Assembly (NCBI GenBank): GCA_039707655.1 | Contig: CM077664.1 | Coordinates: 25,966,781 to 26,030,780, forward strand | Direction of reading: 5' to 3' | Origin: Elymus sibiricus | Taxonomy: Eukaryota > Streptophyta > Magnoliopsida > Poales > Poaceae | DNA: 64,000 nucleotides | Part shown: piece after piece, positions 43,972 to 56,816 of the stretch | How positions within the stretch are numbered: the first letter of the stretch is position 1 | How the letters are laid out: every line of letters begins with the position of its first letter | Made by a program: the position numbers and the translations under genes | Notes under the pieces: generated by a model | Database searches by the model: none | Told to the model about the DNA's origin: nothing | Seen by the model: only the letters and a program-made list of their open reading frames with translations

Positions 43972-45400
43972 TGAAAGGATCGGTATGCTCAACTAGAGAG
44001 GGAGGGGGGGGGGGGGGGGGGGGGTTGAATAGGCGACAAACAATTTTTAACTTCATTCCCAAATTTTAGGCTCAACAATAAAATAGGTTGTCTGGATATG
44101 CATCTAGGTGGACAACCTATATGACAAGCACAACGAACAACAAGAGCAAGCAAGAGTAAACACAAGATAATTAGCTTGCACAAAGTAAAGGATAGATGTA
44201 ACCGCAAGTGGAGACGAGGATGTGTTTCCGAAGTTCCCTCCTTTAGGGAAGGTACGTCTCCGTTGGAGGGGTGTGGAGGCACAATGCTCCCCAAGCGTCC
44301 CAAGGACTCACCCTATTCTCCTCACGCCCTCGCACGATGCAAGGTGCCATGAATCCAATAGCGGTGCCCTTGAAGGCGGCAACCGGAACCATTACAAACA
44401 AGGTTGGGGCAATCTCCACAACTTAATTGGAGGCTCCCAACACCACCACGAAGCTTCACCACAATGGAATGTGGCTCCGCGGTGACCTCTTCCGTCTAGG
44501 GTGCCCAAACACCCAAGAGTAACAAGTTGATGAAGATGAACAAGTCGGGGGAACACAAATCGGTTTGGTAGGAATGTAGATCGGGTGAATCTCCTCCAAT
44601 CCCCAAAGTATCGGAAAGTTTGGGTGGACGGAGATGGAGATCTCGAGCTTTTTGTGTTTGGCAATGGTGGGCAGAAAGCTAGAGAGAGAATTGGGTTTGG
44701 AGGTGGAAGAAGGGGGTATAAATACCCTCAAGATGCGAAGTGACCGTTGCCCAACGGACAACTCCAGGCTCCCGGACCAAAGGGGTCTGGGCACCCGGAC
44801 CATACAGAGAAACGGCGGTGCCGTCCGGGCACCCGGGGGTCAAAGGGTCCGGGCACCCGGACCGACCATCTGCTGGCCACTAGGGGATTCCGTGCACCCG
44901 GGGATCTAGGACCCAGGGCACCCGGACTAGCCCGAGAGATGCCCATGTCTCCGGGCATTCGGGGGCCGAGGACTCCGGGCACCCGGACCGTCCAGAAGGG
45001 TATGGCGGCTCTCTGGTGCCTCCGGGCACCCGGGCACAAATGTCTCCGGTCACCGGGACCTCTGAAAGTGGTCACTAAGAATCTTGAAAAACATCCTTCC
45101 GAGAGTGAAATATTTGGAGAAGCATCATGAGTGGAATTTGATTGAGTTCCCCAACTCCCTAATCTCCACAACTCCTCTTAATAGTACGGATGTTCCTACG
45201 ACTTAAAAAGTAACCGAAAAACTTTCCGAGCCTCCAAAGAACACCGTCTTTTACCCTTTATGAATAGATGGGGTTACCGAAGTCCATAGACCAAATAGAG
45301 ACACCAATGTCCGGAGATAAACTTGACAACCAACATTAGTTCTCGCAAAGCGTATTGTGATCAACACTAAAATCGTAATTGAGTGACAATTGCACTTTCA
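43972..45400 (-). repeat. 3' LTR of the copia element
   Basis: 1429 bases. On the minus strand it runs from TGAAAGTGCAATTGTCACTC to GATCCTTTCA. It includes a G-run (44006-44024 on the plus strand), a promoter-like GGTATAAATACC (44717-44728) and many CCGGGCACCCGG words (44760-45060). The left 940 bases match 54713-55640. Open frames across the GC-rich part (44728-45171) are not genes. Confidence 0.9.
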
Positions 45401-45414
45401 ATCTCCCCCTTTTT
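45401..45414 (-). other. Polypurine tract of the copia element
   Basis: AAAAAGGGGGAGAT on the minus strand, directly before the 3' LTR start TGAAAG. It is the standard primer for plus-strand synthesis. Confidence 0.85.
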
Positions 45415-45985
45415 GGTGAATTGATGACAATACGATTCGCACATGACAAAACATATAATGAAGTGTAAACCATATTGGCATGCAACACTATTAGTCTAGG
45501 AAGCTCCCCCTTGATATGTGCATATATAAAAAATATGCTAGGAAACCATATCACACAAACAAGAAGGCTCCCCCTAGATTAATAGCCAAGTGCAACAAGA
45601 TGAAAAGGAATGAAATGAGCATGTTACACAAGCTAGTTTGTGATCAAAAAGAATATAAAAACATCGGTGCCATGGATCACAAACTAGAGGTGTTGTGAGA
45701 GCAAGATATACGTGTGAGACTACGATGATGCAATGATAACCACAAGAGTATAACACGGCAAGCACATTAAGCTAACACATAGTCTCATACGAAAGCAAAT
45801 AGAGTAGCTCACAACCAAAGTACGGAACGACAAATAAAAGTTATTACAAGCCCGTAGAAGAATCAAAGATAACACGAGGGCTTGCAATGTCTCCAAGCAC
45901 ATGAATCCTAATAGAACACTTCTCCCCCTTTGGCATCGAGACACCAAAAAAAGGAAAAGGTGATGCTAACACGAGGACCTAAACT
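45415..45985. other. Untranslated stretch between third ORF and polypurine tract
   Basis: AT-rich sequence with several phrases of the GCTCCCCCT type (GGGGGAG on the element's sense strand), as often found before the purine tract of these elements. No ORF worth calling. Confidence 0.4.
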
Positions 45986-47447
45986 CGAGGAGGAGCACTG
46001 GTAGCATCATCATCCTCATCCTCTGGGATGTAGCCAAGGCAGGGGTTGGAGTAGGGCGTGCAAACACTGTCAACATCCTCACGACCAGGTGGCTGGGGCT
46101 CTCCAGTGTTCTCTGCCTTCATAGCCTTCTACTGTCTCCACATCTTCTTGCTACTATTGATGTCCTTGACGTGACTCCTCTGGTTGGACTGACATAGCTT
46201 GAACAAGTTGTTGAACCCACGAAAAGCATGTTCTTCTCCTTCTTGTTGTACGGAGGAGAAGAAGCAATAGTGTGAGTGAAGCCAGTGGGATTCTGTGCGG
46301 TGGCACCTTGTGAGGAGGAACCACCCACCTCAGTACCACCAGCAGATGCAGACGCCTTCTTAGGCTTGGGCTTCTTGCCCACTAAATGTAGCAGATCATC
46401 ATGCATCTGTGGCTTGAAGTTGGTGAACCTGGCAGGTAGAGAGATAGGGAACTTGCGCAAAAGCTTATCACGGTCAGCAATCTTGGCCTCAATGAGAGCC
46501 TGAATGAACGATGCAAACACAGCTGACTTCTTGTCATACACACAAGTCCGCATCTCCTCAAACATGAAATCAAGCACATCAACCTTTTTCTCCTCATGGG
46601 CATAGACAAGCAAATCAATAGTGGTGCCCCAAAACTAATCAGAAGAACCTGTCTTAGGAGCCAAGGAGCTCCAGAAAATCTGGCGCAGGGTGTCATATTT
46701 GGGCAACAACTCCCGAATATTGCCAACATCAGTAATAGGAGTGCCCTCCTTGTACGCAAAAGCAAGAGCTTGCCTGTGACGGCCGTGCTGAAACACCGTG
46801 CCATAGCCCTCCTAAGGCATAGAAAAGAACTGATACCCTGTGATAGCAGTGAAGTCAGACATGGATGCCCTCAAAGTAGCACCCCCAAAGCGCCACACAA
46901 ACGAACGGGCAGAGCTCCTCTCAAAGTACACAGTGGCATAGAACTGAAGTATAAGATCCTCATTGTAAGCCTTGTTGAACTGCAGAAAGCGAAGCAAGTC
47001 CATCCTACCCAGAACACTATACACATCTGGAAAAAGATCAGCACGAGTGTGGATGTACTCCAGATCCAAACTGCGGTGGGGAGCAACCTTGTGCTTCTTC
47101 ACTTTCAGAATCTCCTCAAAAGTGCGGTGCTGAAACTCATTGTAGAACCTACAGTCCACACCGTCACTACGGGCACACACATAGGGATCCTGCTCACGAA
47201 CTTGCCAGTACTCAGACTTCCCAAGCTTGTTCAGATCATCAATAGACAGAGGATGAAACTCATCATCATCTTGCTCTTCTTCATCCTGAACCTCATCATC
47301 ATCTTGAGCTTCAGTTTCATCAGCCACAAATTGCTCTTCCTCGTCATCATCACTGCTAGAAGCCTCAATCACAGCCTTATGAGTGATAGTACGGTGAGCA
47401 CGGGGCGGAGGAGCAGCCTGAGAACTCTGCCCAACACAGCCTGACAA
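45986..47447 (-). pseudogene. Third ORF of the copia element: putative plant transposon protein
   Basis: The frame at 47447-46812 has a Ser/Asp/Glu-rich N-terminus (about residues 25-65), then CRFYNEFQHRTFEEILKVKK, LDLEYIHTRADLFPDVYSVL and FVWRFGGATLRASMSDF. This is the pattern of the 'putative plant transposon protein' domain found in many grass retroelements. After a stop at 46814 and a frame change it continues at 46613-46119 (FMFEEMRTCVYDKKSAVFAS, LPARFTNFKPQMHDDLLHLV) and an acidic tail toward 45986. It lies between pol and the 3' LTR, the place of env-like genes, but has no signal peptide or membrane helix, so I do not call it env. An upstream exon may exist: a CTGTTAG acceptor sits near 47520, followed by Arg/Lys-rich codons and a frameshift. 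Function unknown. Confidence 0.6.
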
Positions 47448-47589
47448 ACGAACTTGCCCTTTCCATCATCATCTCTCTTCTTCTTGGAACGACGAGCACC
47501 AACAGCCCGTCCAGAGGAGTCTAACAGCAAAGACAACAAGATAGAATATAGGTAAGTGCAAGAGTCCATGCATACAAAATAAAATGGCG

Positions 47590-48185
47590 GTAAAATTTTA
47601 TTTAGATGACAGTCTCTGTTTACTTCGGGCATCCGGACGAAATTGTCCGGGCACCCAGAGGTCCGAAGACCGGTCACCCGGAGCAGCGGTTGTGCGCATG
47701 CCAGGAGGGTCCGGGCACCTGGTCGAAATCACCGGGCACCTAGAGATGCATCTGAGCACACATGCCACCGCAAGCATGACGAATTGCGGGGCAAAATTCG
47801 TTTCAACCGAGGCAATCACATAAACAAAATTAAACCTACTCCAAGAAGCCCTATTATGCATACTCTAGTTCAAATCTCATCTAAAAACATGAGGGGAGTG
47901 GAGATTTGAGCAAAACAACGGATGGAATCGAGTGGATACGGGAGGAGGTCGCCATGGGGGTTGAGGAAGTCACCGGGAGCCCGGAGGGCCGCCGGACGGT
48001 CAACAGGGCAGATCGAGGCGGCCGGCGGCGGCTGGGGGCGTGAGGGCTAGCGGTTTGGCAGAAAACCCTAACCTCCCCACGCGCCCGGCTATATATAGCC
48101 ACACACTGCCATGTCCGGGTGCCCGGGTACCCAGACAATGATGGTCCGGGTGCCCGGGGTGTCCAGAACATTTTTAGTACAAAGT
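47590..48185 (-). promoter_or_regulatory. Probable internal promoter of the copia third ORF
   Basis: Between pol and the third ORF, words of the LTR reappear (CCGGGCACCCGGACC near 48120-48165, and again around 47640-47740). On the minus strand they are followed by CTATATATAG (48098-48089), a CpG-rich leader and an ATG (MATSSRIHSIPSVV, near 47960). The block looks like a copied or shared LTR promoter serving the third ORF, perhaps with an intron before its main exon. Confidence 0.45.
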
Positions 48186-48759
48186 GAAAGACAACCCCAA
48201 GGTATCTCCCAAAGGGTAGATTTCCTCAAAGATTGTTTATGAAACCCCAAAAATTTCTAAAACACACGTCGGAGACATCCTAACTACATGAGCATGATCA
48301 ATAGAGGACTCTTGCAAGGGTGAAAGCATGTCTTTGGAAGAGAAGGCTTGGGATAGAGCACAAGCAATGTCGAATAGATAAAATGCACTCATATTTGCAA
48401 AAACAAGAAAACCAACTATGAGTGTAAGGATCAAATTGAAGTAAAAAGAGACACAAAGGTCAAGAAAACCAAATAACTTCAATGAAATCCAAACGTTCTC
48501 TCTCTCGAGAGGGTCGGTGGCTGAGGCCACCTTTGTTAGAGTATGTTTGGCTTGGCACCGCGAAGATTTTAACCTTGGGCCCAATACCAATACTCATATT
48601 TGAAGCACAGTTGCCATCATAAATGGCAGACGTGAATGATTGGTTTTATTTATGCACTATTAGGGATATGAGAAACCATGAATTGATTTCCACTCCCCTA
48701 CTTGTGTGCCTACATCTAAAACAAGATAAAATGTTGAGAGCGGTGGGGTGTGCAAGATC
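48186..48759. other. Spacer between pol and the third-ORF promoter
   Basis: AT-rich DNA without convincing ORFs. It contains purine-rich words (sense strand) and appears to be untranslated element sequence. Confidence 0.35.
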
Positions 48760-51700
48760 TTAGACCACATTACTCGAATAAATGACATTTAGCTCATGCC
48801 TTAACTCGCGGAACCTAGCTTCATCCAATGGCTTCGTGAAGATATCCGCTAGTTGCTTCCCGGTGCCTACATAAGATATATAAATATCTCCATGCTTGAC
48901 GAATCTCAATATGCTTCGTCTTGCTATGTTGCACGGGGTTGTAGGCGATCTTGATTGCACTTTCATTGTCACATAGAAGAGGCACTTTGTCACATATGAC
49001 ACCGTAATCCTTTAAAGTTTGCCCCATCCATAGCAATTGGGCACAACAACTTGCGGCGGCAATGTACTCGTCTTCGGTGGTGGAGAGAGACACACAATTT
49101 TGCTTCTTGGAAGACGAACTCACCAAAGAGCGACCAAGAACCGCCGGAAGTAGACTTCCTTTCCACACGGTCTCCCGCCCAATCCGAATCCGAATAGCCA
49201 ATAAGATCAAAGCTTGCTCCTTTAGGATACCTTAAGCCAAAGTTTGGGGTATGAGCCAAATATTGAAAGATTCTTATGACTGCCACTACGTGACTTTCCT
49301 TTGGTGTGGATTGAAATCTTGCACACATGCCCACACTCAACATGATATCTGGTCTAGGTGCACAAAGATAAAGCAAGGACCCAATCATAGAACGATATAC
49401 CTTTTGATCTGTTGCTTTACCATTTGGATCAAGGTCAAGTTGGCATGTAGTTGGCATAGGTGTCTTTGCCCCTTTGACATCATCCATCTTGAACCTCTTG
49501 AGCATGTCCTGTGTATATTTGGCTTGGTTGATGAAAGTTCCTCTTTCAAGTTGCTTGACTTCGAATCGAAGAAAGAACTTCAACTCTGCCATCATAGACA
49601 TCTCAAAATCATCGGTAATTAGCTTAGCAAACTCATCATTGAAAACTTTGTTAGGAGAACCAAAAATAATATCATCAACATATAATTGGCATATGACCAA
49701 ATCCTCTTTAACCCTCTTAGTAAAAAGAGTGGGATCGATTAGCCCAATTTCAAACCCACGATCTTCTAACAACTCGGTAAGGTGCTCATACCATGCACGT
49801 GGGGCTTGTTTAAGGCCATAGAGCGCCTTATCAAGTTTATAGACGTGGTTGGGGAACTTGGGATCCTTGAACCCCGGGGGTTGTTTGACATACACCAATT
49901 CATTAAGGGGACCATTAAGAATTGCACTCTTCACATCCATCTGTTGCAACTTAAAATTATGATGTGATGCATATGCAAGCAACATGCGAATAGATTCAAG
50001 GCGAGCAACAGGAGCGAAAGTTTCACCGTAATCAACACCCTCGACTTGGGAGAAACCTTGAGCCACCAATCTTGCCTTGTTGTGAATTACTTTTTCATGT
50101 GCATCTTGCTTGTTTTTGAAGATCCATTTGGTCCCTATGACATTATGATGCTTCTTTGGCCTTTCCACCAATGACCACACTTTGTCGTGCTCGAAGTTGT
50201 TGAGTTCTTCATGCATGGCCTCTAGCCAATCCGGGTCCTCGAGTGCCTCGAATAACATTTGGGGTTCAACACAAGAAACAAACGTGTGATGCGCACGAAA
50301 GTTTGTTAATTGTTTACGAGTAGTTACCCCTTTTCTTAAGCTTCCTAGGATGCAGTCCAATGTGTGATCATCACGTTCTAGCTTGGAAGCGACTTGAGCG
50401 GCACGACGCTCCCTTTGCTCCTCAAGAGATTCTTGAGGCTCTTCATCTTGAATAACTTGAGCATCGTCTTGAGCTTGCTCCTCTACTTGAGCTTGCTCAC
50501 GGTCATGAACATGATCTTGGGCATCACTTGGTGCATCATCACCATCATTGGGTTGATCTTCACTTGAAGGAGGGCCTTCTCCTTGTTCTTGGGATGCTTG
50601 TGGGTCTTGTGTCGGTGATGGTTCCACATGCGTGGAACATTGTCCTTCTTCCTCCACCACAAGGGGTTCCTCAACGGGTAGGATTTGACCCACACCCATT
50701 CTTCTTATAGCTTGAGGAGGAATTTCATCACCTACATCATGAAGACCACTTTCCTCCACTTGGGAGCCATTATTCTCATCAGACTCCACATTACATGATT
50801 CCTCAATGAGCCCGGTGGACTTGTTGAGAACTCAGTAAGCATGAGAGTTTGATGCATATCCAACAAATATGCCCTCATGAGCTTTAGATTCAAATTTAGA
50901 CAAACGAACACCTTTCTTGAGAATGAAACACTTACAACTGAACACCCAAAAGTACTTGAGGTTGGGCTTGTTACCGGTAGGTATCTCATATGGAGTTTTG
51001 TTCAAGATCTTGCGGAGATAGAGCCGATTGGATGCATGACAAGCGGTGTTGATGGCTTTGTCCCAAAAGTTGTACGGAGACTTAAACTCCGCCATCATGG
51101 TCCTTGCCGCGTCCATCAACGTCTGGTTCTTCCTCTCCGCTACACCATTTTGTTGAGGGGTATACACAGCGGAATATTGATGTTTGATTCTCTCATCACT
51201 AAGAAACTCATCCAAGGTGTAGTTCTTGAACTTGGTGCCATTGTCACTTCTTATTGCCAAATCTTTGCATTGTGTTGACGTTGAGCTTCATTTGCAAAGT
51301 CGATCATGGTTTGTTGGGTCTCGCTCTTATTCTTGAAGAAGTATACCCATGTATAACTTGAGTAGTCATCCACAATCACCAAGCAATATTTTCTTCCCCC
51401 AAGACTATCATATGTTGGAGAACCGAAGAGATCCAAGTGAAGGAGCTCCAAAGGCCTCTTGGAAGTGATAATGGTCTTGAGGCGATGCTTCTTCTCATGT
51501 AGCTTTCCTTCGATACAAGCACTGCAAGCATGATCTTTGGCAAAACTAACATTTGTTAGTCCAAGGATGTGATCCCCTTTGAGGAGACTTTGCAAAGATC
51601 TCATATTGACGTGGGCTAAACGGTGGTGCCAAAGCCACCCCACGTCAACTTTAGCCATTAGACAAGTCTCGGTCTTAGTGGGTTTCTTCGAAAAGTTAAC

Positions 51701-52054
51701 CACATAGAGACCGTTCTCGACATGTCCAACAAAGGCTACTTTAAGAGTCTTGCTCCACAAAAGGGCCACGGTGTCAACATCAAAGAAAGTAGCAAAGCCC
51801 ATAAGTGCAAGTTGATGAACAGAAAGTAAATTGTATGCAAGGGTCTCAATAAGCATGACCTTCTCAATGGACAAGTCCGGTGAGATGACCACCTTGCCAA
51901 GACCCAATACCTTTGACATTGAAGAATCACCAAATTGGACATGGGTGGCCATAGATGTATCAGGATGAACGTCCACCACCAAGTCCTTGCTTCCAGTCAT
52001 ATGATTTGTTGCTCCACTATCAAGCAACCACGACACTCCACCAAAAGCAAACTC
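48760..52054 (-). pseudogene. Copia pol: protease, integrase, reverse transcriptase, RNase H
   Basis: Read leftward. The protease motif DSGATNHM is at about 52025-52000. The pre-integrase zinc region WHHRLAHVN...CSACIEGKLH is at 51640-51490. The integrase core (LHLDLFGSP, VDDYSSYTWVYF, then NGVAERKNQTL) is at 51450-51110. Reverse transcriptase ([54 protein letters not shown]) spans 50140-49660. RNase H and the typical end (TGKQLADIFTKPLDEARFRE) reach 48760. The frame breaks near 51255, 50830 and 49130. The copia order, integrase before reverse transcriptase, is clear. The protein is described only in its broken state. Confidence 0.92.
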
Positions 52055-52064
52055 CTACATAAGA

Positions 52065-54661
52065 TCAATGCCTGGTTTTAGGTACCCATTCTTCAATAGG
52101 TCCTCTTTTGTTAGCAACAAGAGTCTTAGGAACCCAGGTGGACCATTCAATGTACACATAAGGAGAACCAACAAATTTGGCATAAATATGCCCATCATTA
52201 GCATGACATAAAACATAGGAAGGGTTAAATTCGCCGGCATGATCAGGATGAGTGGTTTTGCCCCTATTGGCATTACCACCCACACCTTTGTTCTTCTTCT
52301 CCTTAGGAGCACTCTTCCCCTCCTTTACAAATACATCTTTGAGAGGGGAAGATTTATTGGTCTTGCTCTTCTTGCTCTTCTTCTTCTTCTTCTTCTTCTT
52401 CTTCTTCTTCTTTGACTTGGGTGCAAATCCAAGTCCCTCCTTAGCCACAACTTCCTTTTGATTGCTCAAAAGTTCATTGAGGTTCTTCTCACCTTGTATG
52501 CACGAGACAAGGCCTTTCTCAAGTTGCTCCTTCAACTTAGCGTTCTCCTCAACAAGATGAGCATGCTCACAATAAGGGTTAGTTGCACGAGCATTATCAA
52601 TTAACACAAAAGGAGGACAAGTTGCAATCTCTTTTGTAAGATTCACTTGGAGTTGATCATGAGACTCCTTGAGTGTAGCATGAGCACCCTTCAAGGCCTT
52701 GTGAGCCTTGTCAAGTATCTCAAACTCCTCTTTCAGTCTAGCATGGCCAACCTCAAGTTCATCATTTTGAGACTTAAGCACTTTAGCAAGAACTTGAGCA
52801 TGATCATGATCTTTCTTTAATTTAGCAAGGTCCAAGTTTTGTGACTCCTCAAGAGGCACTCTAAGACCTTGCTCTTCCTATACAGCAAGAGAAAGATCCA
52901 CAATCTGATCGGCATACTCACGACTATGCCCTTCCATCTTAGTGATGGTCTCCTCTTGAGATTCAACAAGAGCACTAGCTTCACCTAGTTGTTCCAAGAG
53001 AGCAACAAAGTGCTTCTTGGTCTCACCTTTGAGCTTGGCCATGAACTTATCAAACTCATTCTCTCCTTCCTTTGCCTCCAAACCATCTCCCACACAATCC
53101 ATCAAAGATGGGTTAGATGAAATGATTGACTTGTTGGGAGGGGTTACCTTAGAGGCCTTGGCCATGAGGCACTTGTGGGTGGTGATGACGTTCTCGTTGG
53201 GGGAGTCGAAGAGAGATACCGATGAAGTAGAAGTGGTGGCAATGGCCTCGGAGGCCGATGCAACCGCTTCTTCTCTTGTATCTTCATCATCATCGGAGTA
53301 GTACTCTCCTTGTACCACCAACACCTTTTGAGGCTTCCTCTTCGCGAAGTGGTTGTTCTTGCTTGGGAACGACTTGGTCTTATCCTTGTGGATAGCTTGC
53401 CTCCATTGTCTTCCCTCTTCTCATAAGGACACTCCACAACAAAGTGACTCACGTTCCCACAATTGTGACAAGTCCTCACTCGTTGACCCTTTGGCTTGAA
53501 GCCACTTGAGTTGTCCCTTGAGTAGTTGGACTTGAAGTTCCTCTTGTTTTCCCAAAATTTCCTTGATGCAAGAGCTATGTGCTCGTGGTAAGCATATTTG
53601 GTGTCTTCGGGGCAACTCTCCTCTTCCTCTTCGTCTTGTTCTTCTTGTTGGACTACCTTGGCCTTCAACGCAAGGTTGGACTTCTTCATCCCACAGACAC
53701 GAGCAAGAGCATTGTCGGCAGTCTTGTTCAAGATTCTCATGGCAATGAATTCTTCTAACACGTCATTGGAGGACAAGGAGTGGAAGTCTGGTCTTTGGCG
53801 AATCACGGAAGACATATTCTTGTTATATGGCATGATTGCTTTAAGAAACTTGCGCTTGACCCAATTGTCATCCGTGTCCTTGCTCCCATGATCCCGAAGA
53901 GAGACTGCAAGAGCCATCAACCTCCAGTAAAGATCTTGGGGATCTTCATCTTCATTCATGACAAACTCATCGGCTTCATCAAGAACGACTTGAAATTTGG
54001 AGCATTGAATGCTCGAGCTTCCCTTGTACAAAGTGTTGATATGCTGCCATGCATCCTTAGTGAGCACAAAAGGACGGATGTGAGGAAGCTCCGCGGGGGG
54101 CAAGGATTCTTGGAGAATAAACAAAGTGGATGCATTGAGTTGCTTGTCCACTTCTTCTCTTGGTGACAAGTTTCTTGGATCATATGGATCACAGCCTTCT
54201 TCAATGATCCTCCAAAGTTGTGCAGAGGGGTTGTTTATATGAGACTTAATTAAAAAAAACCAATTAGCAAAGTTAGTCAAATCAAGTTTAGGAGGAGGGC
54301 CAAGTCGCGAGGTATGAGGCGAGGGAACCAGGCCACCATAGACCGGTGGTGGAGCCACCTTAGCATGTACTACTCGCGACCCGTTTTTCCCTTGGGAAGG
54401 ATTAGGCTCCACGCCACTAGTCATATCCTTAGAGGAATTGACATCCACACCCAAGGAGGTAGTATCAACTACATTCTCGGGAACTGTGGTGGCGGTGGGC
54501 AAGCCTAGGAGGAATATATCTAATATGAGTTGGACCTCATCCACCATCGATGATCTAAGTGTTTTGATAGCAACATTTAAATCACCTCTAGTGATTGGGG
54601 TGCCATCTACAATGGGGGAAATAACAGGGGCTTGACCCGCATCCACATCGTCGTCGGCCAT
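52065..54661 (-). pseudogene. Copia gag
   Basis: The frame starts MADDDVDAGQAPVISPIVDG at 54661, just inside the primer site. The gag core contains LDLTNFANWFFLIKSHINN and a UBN2-like helical region. A zinc knuckle CHNCGNVSHFVVEC (C-X2-C-X4-H-X4-C) lies at about 53470-53430. After a frameshift near 53400 come a Ser/Glu-rich part (53324-52878) and a long coiled coil (52859-52500). A (TTC)n run at 52372-52415 encodes an unbroken Lys stretch of 14 with more Lys around it, probably a slipped microsatellite. Several stops separate the parts. Confidence 0.85.
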
Positions 54662-54697
54662 ACTCTTTAGGCGGTAAACCCCTTAATAAAGAGGCGA

Positions 54698-54712
54698 GGC
54701 TCGGATACCAAT
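54698..54712 (-). other. Primer-binding site of the copia element
   Basis: ATTGGTATCCGAGCC on the minus strand, next to the LTR end TCCTTTCA. It matches the 3' end complement of initiator tRNA-Met (TGGTATCAGAGC) with one mismatch. Confidence 0.8.
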
Positions 54713-55640
54713 TGAAAGGATCGGTGTGGTCAACTAGAAGGGGGAGGGGGTTGAATAGGTGACTAACAATTTTTTAACTTCGTTCCCAAATTTTAGGCTC
54801 AACAATAAAATAGGTTGTCTAGATATGCAACTAGGTGGACAACCTATATGACAAGCACAACGAACAACAAGAGGAAGCAAGAGTAAACACAAGATAATAA
54901 GCTTGCACAAAGTAAAGGATAGATGTAACCACAAGTGGAGACGAGGATGTGTTTTTGAAGTTCCCTCCTTTGGGGGAGGTACGTCTCCGTTGGAGGGGTG
55001 TGGAGGCACAATGCTCTCCAAGCGTCACAAGGACTCACCCTATTCTCCTCATGCCCTCGCACGATGCAAGGTGCCGTGAATCCACTAGAGGTGCCCTTGA
55101 AGGCGGCAACCGGAACCTTTACAAACAAGGTTGGGGCAATCTCCACAACTTAATTGAAGGCTCCCAACACCACCATGAAGTTTCACCACAATGCAATGTG
55201 GCTCCACGGTGACCTCTTTCGTCTAGTGTGCCCAAACACCCAAGAGTAACAAGTTGATCAAGATGAAGGAGTCGAGGGAACAGAAATCGGTTTGGTAGGA
55301 ATGTAGATCGGGTGAATCTCCTCCAATCCCCAAAGTATCAAAGAGTTTGGGTGGACGGGGATGGAGATCTCGAGCTTTTTGTGTTTGGCAATGGTGGGGA
55401 GAAAGCTAGAGAGAGGATTGGGTTTGGAGGTGGAAGAAGGGGGTATAAATACCCTCAAGATGCGAAGTGACCGTTGCCCAACGGACAACTCCGGGTACCG
55501 GGATCAAAGGGGTCCGGGCACCCGGACCATACAGAGAAATGGCGGTGCCGTCCGGGCACCCGAGGGTCAAAGGGTCCGGCACCCGGACCGACCAGCGGCT
55601 GGCCACCAGGGGACTCCGGGCACCCGGGAGTCTAGGACTC
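54713..55640 (-). repeat. 5' LTR of the copia element, incomplete
   Basis: 928 bases matching the left 940 bases of the 3' LTR closely, including GGTATAAATACC at 55441-55452. The outer part, about 490 bases with the TG start, is absent because sequence of another family starts at 55641. The LTR G-run is short here, against 19 G in the 3' LTR. Confidence 0.88.
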
Positions 55641-56816
55641 TGATGACCCACAAGTATAGGGGATCAATCGTAGTCCTTTCGATAAGTAAGAGTGTCGAAC
55701 CCAACGAGGAGCAGAAGGAAATGACAAGCGGTTTTCAGCAACGTATTGTCTGCCAGCACTGAAATTATCGGTAACAGATAGTTTGGTAGCAAAGTAATTG
55801 GTAGCAAGTAACAAGTAACAAGAGTAACAATAGGTGTAGCAAGATAGCCCAATCCTTTTTATAGCAAAGGACAGTCCAAAACGATCTCTTATAATAAGCA
55901 AAGCGTTCTCGAGGACACATGGGAATTTCATCTAGTCACTTTCATCATGTTTGTTTGATTCACGTTCGCTACTTTGATAATTTGATATGTGGGTGGACCG
56001 GTGCTTGGGTGCTGTTCTTACTTGAACAAGCCTACCACTTATGATTACCCCCTCTCGCAAGCATCCGCAACTACGAAAGAAGAATTAAGATAAATCTAAC
56101 CATAGCATGAAACATATGGATCCAAATCAGCCCCTTACGGAATAGCGCATAAACTAGGGTTTAAGCTTCTGTCACTCTAGCAACCCATCATCTAATTACT
56201 ACTCCATAATGCCTTCCCTTAGGCCCAAATATGGTGAAGTGTCATGTAGTCGACGTTCACATGACACCACTAAGAGAAGCAACAACATACATATCATCAA
56301 AATATCGAACGAATACCAAATTCACATGATTACTTATAACAAGACTTCCCCCATGTCCTCAAGAACAAAAGTAACTACTCACAAACCATGTTCATGTTCA
56401 AGATCAGAGGAGTACTGAATATCATTAAGGATCTGAACATATAATCTTCCACCAAATAAACCAACTAGCATCAACTACGAGATGTAATCAACACTGCTAG
56501 CAACCCACATGTACCAATCTGAAGTTTTGAGACAAAGATTGAATACAAGAGATGAACTAGGGTTTGAGATGAGATGGTGCTGGTGAAGATGTTGATGAAG
56601 ATTGGTCCTCCCACGTTGAGAGGATCGTTGGTGATGTCGATGGCTTTGATTTCCCCCTCCCGGAGGGAAGTTTCCCCGGCGGAATCGCTCCGCCGGAGAG
56701 CAAAAGTGCTCCTACCCAGGTTCCGCCTCGAGACGGCGGCGCTTCGTCCCGAAACCTTCCTCCTGATTTTTTCTAGGTCAAAGCCCTTCATATGGGAGAA
56801 GATGGGCCCTGGGGGT
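55641..56816 (-). mobile_element. LTR fragment of a gypsy-like family, inverted, truncated
   Basis: It starts TGATGACCCACAAGTATAGG, which I remember as the reverse complement of the 3' end of a common Triticeae LTR whose 5' end is TGATACGTCTCC. It has the usual inner phrases (TAAGAGTGTCGAACCCAACG, GGTGGACCGGTGCTTGGGT, AGGGAAGTTTCCCCGGCGGA). It stops at 56816, where the next element begins. No internal domain is attached on either side. Confidence 0.65.

Larger units (their letters stand above)
43972..55640 (-). mobile_element. Copia LTR retrotransposon, minus strand, 5' LTR truncated
   Basis: In the minus orientation the order is 5' LTR (55640-54713, incomplete), a tRNA-Met-type primer site (54712-54698), gag, protease, integrase, reverse transcriptase and RNase H (copia order), a third ORF, a purine tract (45414-45401) and the 3' LTR (45400-43972). 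The coding part is interrupted by frameshifts and stops. The LTRs share a CCGGGCACCCGGACC-rich segment. The outer 5' LTR end is missing because another LTR fragment starts at 55641, so the target duplication cannot be checked. Confidence 0.9.

Noticed and set aside
44747..45130. ORFs of 127 and 147 aa rich in Pro/Gly/Arg
   Set aside because: They arise from the CCGGGCACCCGG repeats of the copia 3' LTR.
46596..47444. 282-aa plus-strand ORF
   Set aside because: Antisense shadow of the copia third ORF, which has domain-like phrases on the minus strand.
45986..47447. Calling the copia third ORF an env gene
   Set aside because: No signal peptide, membrane helix or coiled-coil surface-protein pattern; the sequence matches a transposon-protein domain instead.
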